A DNA stretch of 64,000 nucleotides from positions 1-64,000 of the forward strand of contig NZ_WVVV01000006.1 of assembly GCF_012911015.1 (NCBI RefSeq), written 5' to 3'. Below are positions 60,226 to 64,000 of this stretch, piece by piece. Both the position numbers and the translations under genes were made by a program. The notes below the pieces were generated by a model. It had not been told where the DNA came from. It saw only the letters and a program-made list of their open reading frames with translations, and made no database searches. The DNA comes from Chelativorans sp. ZYF759 (GTDB lineage Bacteria; Pseudomonadota; Alphaproteobacteria; Rhizobiales; Rhizobiaceae). Within the stretch, counting starts at the first letter, position 1. Each line of letters begins with the position of its first letter.

Positions 60226-60990
60226 ATGATCGCCGCCATGACCGAATCCGCTCCCAAAGCCCCGAATTCGCTGCGCGCGATCCGCCGCGCGCGGGAGATC
60301 ACGCTCGAGCAGCTGGGCGAGATGGTCGGCACCGACCCCTCGACCATCAACAAGCTGGAGCGGGGCCGGATGCGGCTGAACGAACGGTGGCTCCTGCCGC
60401 TGGCAAAAGCGCTGGGCGTCAGCGTCGACGACATCCTGGCATCCCCGGAAGACATGCCGGGGATCGTTCCGCACGACATGCACGATGCGCATCGCGAGCG
60501 CGAAATAGCCCGGCAGCCGGGCATCGGCAGCGATTCGTTCCGCCCGGCCGCGGTGCCGGTGCCTGCCCCGCAGGACATGCCCAACGACGTGCCCGTGCTG
60601 GGCACGGCCGCTGGCTCGCATCTGCGCGGCGCCTTTCAGATGGACGAGGCGAACATCGTCGACTGGGTGCGCCGCCCGCCCGCGCTGACGGGCGCGAAGA
60701 AGGCCTATGCGCTTTACGTGGAAGGGTCATCCATGGCGCCGGAACACAATGCCGGCGATCTTCGCTTCGTGCATCCCGGCCGCCCGCCGCGAATCGGCGA
60801 CACGGTCATCGTCCAGGTGCGCGTCGGCGCCAATGAGCCGATCGAGGCCTCGATCGGCCACTATCTGAAGAAGACGCCGACCATGATCGTCATCGGCAAG
60901 CTGAACCCGGAAGCCCAGGTGCAGCTGAAGCTCGACACGGTGATCGACATCCACAAGGTGCTGACCATGAACGAGTTGTTCGGGGTTTAA
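60226..60990 (+). CDS. CI-like repressor with LexA/S24 domain
   Basis: A protein of about 254 residues. The N-terminal XRE HTH (about 15-75) contains LEQLGEMVGTDPSTINKLER. A linker holds a LexA-type Ala-Gly cleavage site (GTAAGSHLRG). The C-terminal S24 peptidase domain has the nucleophile in VEGSSMAPEH. It should maintain lysogeny and self-cleave after DNA damage. The start may be 60226 or 60238. It is convergent with the membrane-protein gene, and their ends overlap by four bases. Confidence 0.9.
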   Translation: MIAAMTESAPKAPNSLRAIRRAREITLEQLGEMVGTDPSTINKLERGRMRLNERWLLPLAKALGVSVDDILASPEDMPGIVPHDMHDAHREREIARQPGIGSDSFRPAAVPVPAPQDMPNDVPVLGTAAGSHLRGAFQMDEANIVDWVRRPPALTGAKKAYALYVEGSSMAPEHNAGDLRFVHPGRPPRIGDTVIVQVRVGANEPIEASIGHYLKKTPTMIVIGKLNPEAQVQLKLDTVIDIHKVLTMNELFGV

Positions 60991-61637
60991 ACTATCATTC
61001 TATAAATTAGTTTGACGACATACCAAGTAACGCCAGCTAACGTAGCTGCGGCTGGTATTGCCAGAATGAAAAAGCCGACGTCATACAAAATGCGGATAGC
61101 TCGCCGCCAAGCGGGCGATTGCATGTTGCGCACATGCCAATACAAGGTCAGTTGCTCGATTTCAGATACCGACCTTATCCGATTCGCACCTTGGAGGACG
61201 TGATCCTTCTTCAGGCCGCCGGGCAACGGTTCATATATTTCTTCAAACGTCTCTATCAAATAGGTCTTATGAGAGGAGATTGTAAAGAACGTCTGTTCAT
61301 GGGCGACAAAATCCACCGCTGAGCGGTACCTCTTTGGGACGTAGGGGCAAAACATCCCGAATAAAATGGTAGCAAAACCCACCAAGAAGCTTCCATAGAA
61401 AAGCAGCAATAGCCGCCAAGGCACGTCAGTTATGATCAGCTGGAAATCTTCGCTGATTTGCCCCGCAAGCTCGACGAATTGTTCATTGAGGAGGAGAAGA
61501 TAACCTGCGACCGGCATCAGAACTGAGACGCGAACCGCAGGCGAAGTTCCCAGCGCGCTCAGGTTATGCCAGCGAGAGCCAAACTCGTAGCGGTCGGCGA
61601 GCCTAGCCCAAAGGGCCGAGAGATTGACGTCCATCAT
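60987..61637 (-). CDS. Membrane protein of the repressor-adjacent cargo pair
   Basis: A protein of about 216 residues with three or four membrane helices (VRVSVLMPVAGYLLLL, RLLLLFYGSFLVGFATILFG, VGFFILAIPAAATLAGVTWY) and a cytoplasmic central region of about 90 residues. It is visibly richer in A+T than the flanking genes, which suggests separate acquisition. Its ATG overlaps the stop of the secreted-protein gene (ATGA). Position next to the repressor is typical of lysogenic-conversion or superinfection-exclusion genes. Family not recognised. Confidence 0.65.
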   Translation of the reverse strand: MMDVNLSALWARLADRYEFGSRWHNLSALGTSPAVRVSVLMPVAGYLLLLNEQFVELAGQISEDFQLIITDVPWRLLLLFYGSFLVGFATILFGMFCPYVPKRYRSAVDFVAHEQTFFTISSHKTYLIETFEEIYEPLPGGLKKDHVLQGANRIRSVSEIEQLTLYWHVRNMQSPAWRRAIRILYDVGFFILAIPAAATLAGVTWYVVKLIYRMIV

Positions 61638-61978
61638 CGCCAGCACTCCTCTTCCGCCGCATCGTCATCCATCCGGGACGCCGTGCGGATGACGCCCATC
61701 TCGTCGAACAGCTCGAGATCCGCGCCGGCGATGCGATAGCCGTCGCCGCCCGCCTCGACAAAGACCCCCTCGCCTTGGTCTCGCAGATCGACTTCGCGCG
61801 CGCTGCCGCGAAACAGATCAACCAGCACCGGACCGCTTTCGCGGATCTCGATACGCATCACGCTGTCGAGCGACGCCATGGCCTCGAGCGGCCGGTCGCA
61901 CCACTGGCCGACAAGCGCGCCGCCCTGGGCAGATGACGCGGCAACCGACAGGGCCAGCACCAGCACCAATCGTCTCAT
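61634..61978 (-). CDS. Secreted protein of the repressor-adjacent cargo pair
   Basis: A 114-residue protein with a Sec signal peptide (MRRLVLVLALSVAASSAQGG) and a small beta-rich domain (SVMRIEIRESGPVLVDLF, GDGYRIAGADLELFDEMG), with two Cys, one near each end of the mature part. The ATG at 61978 has a GGAGGT ribosome binding site. Its promoter must lie in the operator region 62023-62070, so it could be under repressor control. Function unknown. Confidence 0.65.
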   Translation of the reverse strand: MRRLVLVLALSVAASSAQGGALVGQWCDRPLEAMASLDSVMRIEIRESGPVLVDLFRGSAREVDLRDQGEGVFVEAGGDGYRIAGADLELFDEMGVIRTASRMDDDAAEEECWR

Positions 61979-62022
61979 TCCAACCTCCACACAGGGGCCG
62001 CGCCACATCAATGGCGTGAATG

Positions 62023-62070
62023 GCCATTTTATGGCTTGACATGATTTGGCCTATTACGCCATTTTGTGGC
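62023..62070. promoter_or_regulatory. Second repressor-type control region, start of rightward operon
   Basis: TTGACA (62036-62041) is 17 bases from CCATTT (62059-62064), the same layout as the cro promoter. Overlapping palindromes match those at the cro/cI region: GCCATTTTATGGC (62023-62035, identical), TGGCCTATTACGCCA (62047-62061, one base different) and GCCATTTTGTGGC (62058-62070). The rightward operon starts 24 bases later. Confidence 0.7.
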
Positions 62071-62093
62071 CGATCGCAACGGAGGCCATTTCC

Positions 62094-62357
62094 ATGATCG
62101 CTTTTCGACCCACCCCGCCGCAAGCCCCTGATCGCAGCCTTGCCGGTTTTTCGACCGCCCTTGCCGCAGCCGGCGGCGCGTGCGTGACGACGAGGATGGC
62201 CGAGACGATGCGCGAACTGGCCTTTGCCGGGCGCAATGTGGAGCGCGGCGCGCTTTTCCTCGAAGGCTATTCGCTGGCCGAGATCGACGCGCACTGGGAA
62301 GCCGCGGCCAGCCTCGCCCGCCAGCGCTCGGTGCGTCATGTCGGCGGAGCGAGCTGA
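62094..62357 (+). CDS. First gene of the rightward early operon, unknown function
   Basis: An 87-residue protein (ETMRELAFAGRNVERGALFL then SLAEIDAHWEAAASLARQ). The C-terminal helices could bind DNA or protein, but no family is recognised. GGAGG at 62081-62085 precedes the ATG. It ends in a TGATG overlap with the next gene. Confidence 0.65.
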   Translation: MIAFRPTPPQAPDRSLAGFSTALAAAGGACVTTRMAETMRELAFAGRNVERGALFLEGYSLAEIDAHWEAAASLARQRSVRHVGGAS

Positions 62358-62545
62358 TGTCGGACTTCCCCTCCTCGCTGCAAATCATCGAGATGAACCG
62401 CCAGGCGGCGGCCGAGGCCTTTTCGGGCTACGCGCCGCGCATGATGCTCGCGGTGGCTGCATGCCTCGCCGTCGCCACCGCCGGCGTGCTTCTGGTCATC
62501 CGGCTGCACGAGCTCGACCTTCAGCTCGCCGCGAGGCTCGTCTGA
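62357..62545 (+). CDS. 62-residue single-helix membrane protein
   Basis: One membrane helix near the C-terminus (MLAVAACLAVATAGVLLVI) follows an amphipathic N-terminus. Small early membrane proteins of this type are common in prophages. Function unknown. One-base overlaps on both sides. Confidence 0.6.
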   Translation: MSDFPSSLQIIEMNRQAAAEAFSGYAPRMMLAVAACLAVATAGVLLVIRLHELDLQLAARLV

Positions 62546-63219
62546 TGGCACTTCATTCCGGCACGCTCGTTCCGCCCGCCCCGCGCAAGAAGGCTGCGGC
62601 AGAAGCCGTTCCCTCCTTCCGCCCCGACGGCTCGGTGCTCGACCTGGCGAAGCTGCGGCTCGACGACATCGTCTGGCCGGAAATCGCGGCTGGCCTTTCC
62701 AAGATAGCGCGGTTCAATGCGCGCCCGTCAGGCCCCGCCTTTTCGGTCAGCCAGCACTGCGTGATGGGCGCCGACGCAGTGTTTTCCGAGACCGGCGACC
62801 CGGTGGCGGCCGGCTATTTCCTGCTGCACGACGCGCATGAAGCGCTTTTGGGCGACGTGCCCCGGCCCACGGCCGATCTGATCGGCCGGCTGCTCGGCGC
62901 ACGTGGCAGGCAGCGTCTGGCCAGCGCGATCCACACCGCGAAGCTGGCCATCGACCGCGTGATCTACACGCGCGCCGGCCTAGCCCCGCCCGACCGGGTG
63001 CCCGGCTACCAGGCGATCGTACGCAACATGGACGAGCGCATGCTGCGCGCCGAGGCACTGGCCCTGTTCGGCCCCAGAGCCGGCGAACATGTCGGCGCGG
63101 GCGACCTGCCGCCGCCGAAACTCACCGGCGCGATCCGCGCCTGGGGCGCGATGCGGGCCGAGGAAGCCTGGCTGACGCGCCTCGACCGCTATCTCGGCAT
63201 CGCGGAGCGGCTGTCGTGA
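62545..63219 (+). CDS. HD-domain phosphohydrolase
   Basis: A 224-residue protein of the HD superfamily. The metal-binding pattern is SVSQHCVMGADAVF, then LLHDAHEALLGDVPRPT with the HD pair, and a distant Asp. It resembles YfbR-like 5'-nucleotidases and dGTPase-like enzymes, so nucleotide-pool adjustment during phage replication is likely. The substrate is not readable. Confidence 0.82.
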   Translation: MALHSGTLVPPAPRKKAAAEAVPSFRPDGSVLDLAKLRLDDIVWPEIAAGLSKIARFNARPSGPAFSVSQHCVMGADAVFSETGDPVAAGYFLLHDAHEALLGDVPRPTADLIGRLLGARGRQRLASAIHTAKLAIDRVIYTRAGLAPPDRVPGYQAIVRNMDERMLRAEALALFGPRAGEHVGAGDLPPPKLTGAIRAWGAMRAEEAWLTRLDRYLGIAERLS

Positions 63220-63473
63220 AGACCGAAGAACTCTCGGCATCGGCCACAGAGATTGTGCGGCAGACGCAGCTTCAGGGCTATCGCGCGCTGCTGGCGCGGC
63301 TTCAGGCGGGCGATCCGGTCCGCATCGTCATCGGCGCCGACCTCAACAGCGCGATGGAATGCATCCCGCACGCAAACTGGCTGGCCGGCTGCCGCGCCCA
63401 GCTGATCGCCGAGGCCGAAAGGCAGATCGCCGAACTCGAGCAGGCGGCAACCCCAGCAGGAGACCCATCATGA
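63216..63473 (+). CDS. Hypothetical early phage protein
   Basis: An 85-residue, mostly helical protein (TEIVRQTQLQGYRALLARLQ, LIAEAERQIAELEQAA). No family recognised. It overlaps the HD gene by four bases. Confidence 0.6.
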   Translation: MKTEELSASATEIVRQTQLQGYRALLARLQAGDPVRIVIGADLNSAMECIPHANWLAGCRAQLIAEAERQIAELEQAATPAGDPS

Positions 63474-63634
63474 AACAGGGCAAGGGCCTCGTGGCCTTCC
63501 GCATCCATTTCGCCGACGGCACGACGGTGAACGTCACCGCCCCCAATGCCGCCATCGCCCGCGGCGACGCCAAGCGGGATCACCCCGGCGTGGCCATCAC
63601 CAAGGTCAAGGTTCTGAAGGGGGAAGAAGTCTGA
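63470..63634 (+). CDS. 54-residue hypothetical protein
   Basis: A small basic protein with a beta-rich core (GLVAFRIHFADGTTVNVTAP), ending VAITKVKVLKGEEV. It could be a small nucleic-acid-binding or adaptor protein. Overlaps of four and one bases tie it to its neighbours. Confidence 0.6.
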   Translation: MKQGKGLVAFRIHFADGTTVNVTAPNAAIARGDAKRDHPGVAITKVKVLKGEEV

Positions 63635-63921
63635 TGTTCAGCAATCGCATGCCCATCATATCCGCCGCCGCGATGGCCGCGCTGGCCGGTTTCGCCGGCA
63701 GCGCGCGTGCAGCCAGCGTCGCCGTCGAGGAATTCGGCTCGGCATTGCCGAGGAAAGCCAAGCCGAAAAAACGCCGGCCACGAAGAACCGCCACGGCATC
63801 CGCAACTAGAAACCGCATGCCCCATCAGGGCGAGCGCGAGAAGGCGCGGCGACGGCGCCAACTGGCGGCGGGTCAGATCCATTTCATCAGCCATGGCCCG
63901 GCTGCGCGAGGACAGGCCTGA
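63634..63921 (+). CDS. Basic hypothetical protein with signal-like N-terminus
   Basis: A 95-residue protein. The N-terminus (PIISAAAMAALAGFAGSARA) looks like a Sec signal peptide, but the rest is extremely basic (PKKRRPRRTATASATRNR, EKARRRRQLAAG), which fits nucleic-acid binding better. One-base overlap with ssb. Confidence 0.5.
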   Translation: MFSNRMPIISAAAMAALAGFAGSARAASVAVEEFGSALPRKAKPKKRRPRRTATASATRNRMPHQGEREKARRRRQLAAGQIHFISHGPAARGQA

Positions 63922-64000
63922 TGGCCGGCTCCGTCAACAAGGCGATCCTCGTCGGCAATCTGGGTGGCGATCCCGAGATCCGCCGCACGCCCAACGGCGA
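63921..64000 (+). CDS. ssb: Single-stranded DNA-binding protein, 5' part
   Basis: The ATG at 63921 opens MAGSVNKAILVGNLGGDPEI then RRTPNGE, the conserved N-terminus of bacterial SSB. It continues past the right edge. A phage-encoded copy would protect ssDNA during phage replication. It overlaps the preceding stop codon (TGATG). Confidence 0.92.
   Translation, partial: MAGSVNKAILVGNLGGDPEIRRTPNG

Overview
The window looks like an alphaproteobacterial chromosome, most likely Hyphomicrobiales (Rhizobiales). The evidence is high G+C, a complete aapJQMP general amino-acid ABC transporter operon, an aspartyl-tRNA synthetase of the alphaproteobacterial type, and a GcrA-like regulator. Nothing here fixes the genus. 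All assignments come from reading the sequence and recognising families; no database search was run.

Positions 1 to about 13.83 kb are ordinary chromosome: ribonuclease D, an MFS transporter, a GNAT acetyltransferase, a glutathione S-transferase-like protein, aspS, a DUF2459 protein, the aapJQMP operon, a PAP2 phosphatase and a cystathionine beta-lyase. At 13791-13831 the 5' half of a tRNA-Pro(TGG) gene stops two bases after the anticodon loop. Phage genes begin just beyond it, so this is read as the left attachment junction of a prophage. The prophage runs off the right edge; no integrase or right junction is visible.

The prophage (about 13.83-64.0 kb) is a temperate myovirus with a lambda-like head (gpA-type terminase, portal, gpW, S49 protease, decoration protein, gpE-type capsid) and a P2-like contractile tail (gpV, gpW/gp25, gpJ, gpI, fibres, sheath, tube, chaperone with a -1 frameshift, tape measure, gpU, gpX, gpD). 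A lysis cassette lies next to the left junction (lysozyme, holin-like proteins, overlapping spanins). Nearly all of this is read leftward. A second leftward block, from the Cro-like gene at 60141 to 48224, is a chain of short gene overlaps. It holds small HTH proteins, a CII-like regulator, a GcrA-like regulator, a helicase-methyltransferase fusion, a cytosine-5 methyltransferase, a papain-like protein, a Toprim primase and an SF3 helicase. A CI/LexA-like repressor is divergent from cro. A short rightward operon starting at 62094 leads to ssb at the right edge.

Three stretches look like added cargo: (1) 25.7-29.06 kb, a rightward methyltransferase plus GT-B glycosyltransferase cassette between two tail-fibre loci; (2) 29.06-30.42 kb, a 64-residue P-loop protein and an Asp-box protein; (3) 60.99-61.98 kb, a secreted protein plus a membrane protein between the repressor and the rightward early operon. 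Two repressor-type control regions share the same palindromes and a TTGACA-N17-CCATTT promoter layout. A 9-bp iteron array (47.83-48.16 kb) beside the SF3 helicase gene is a candidate replication origin.
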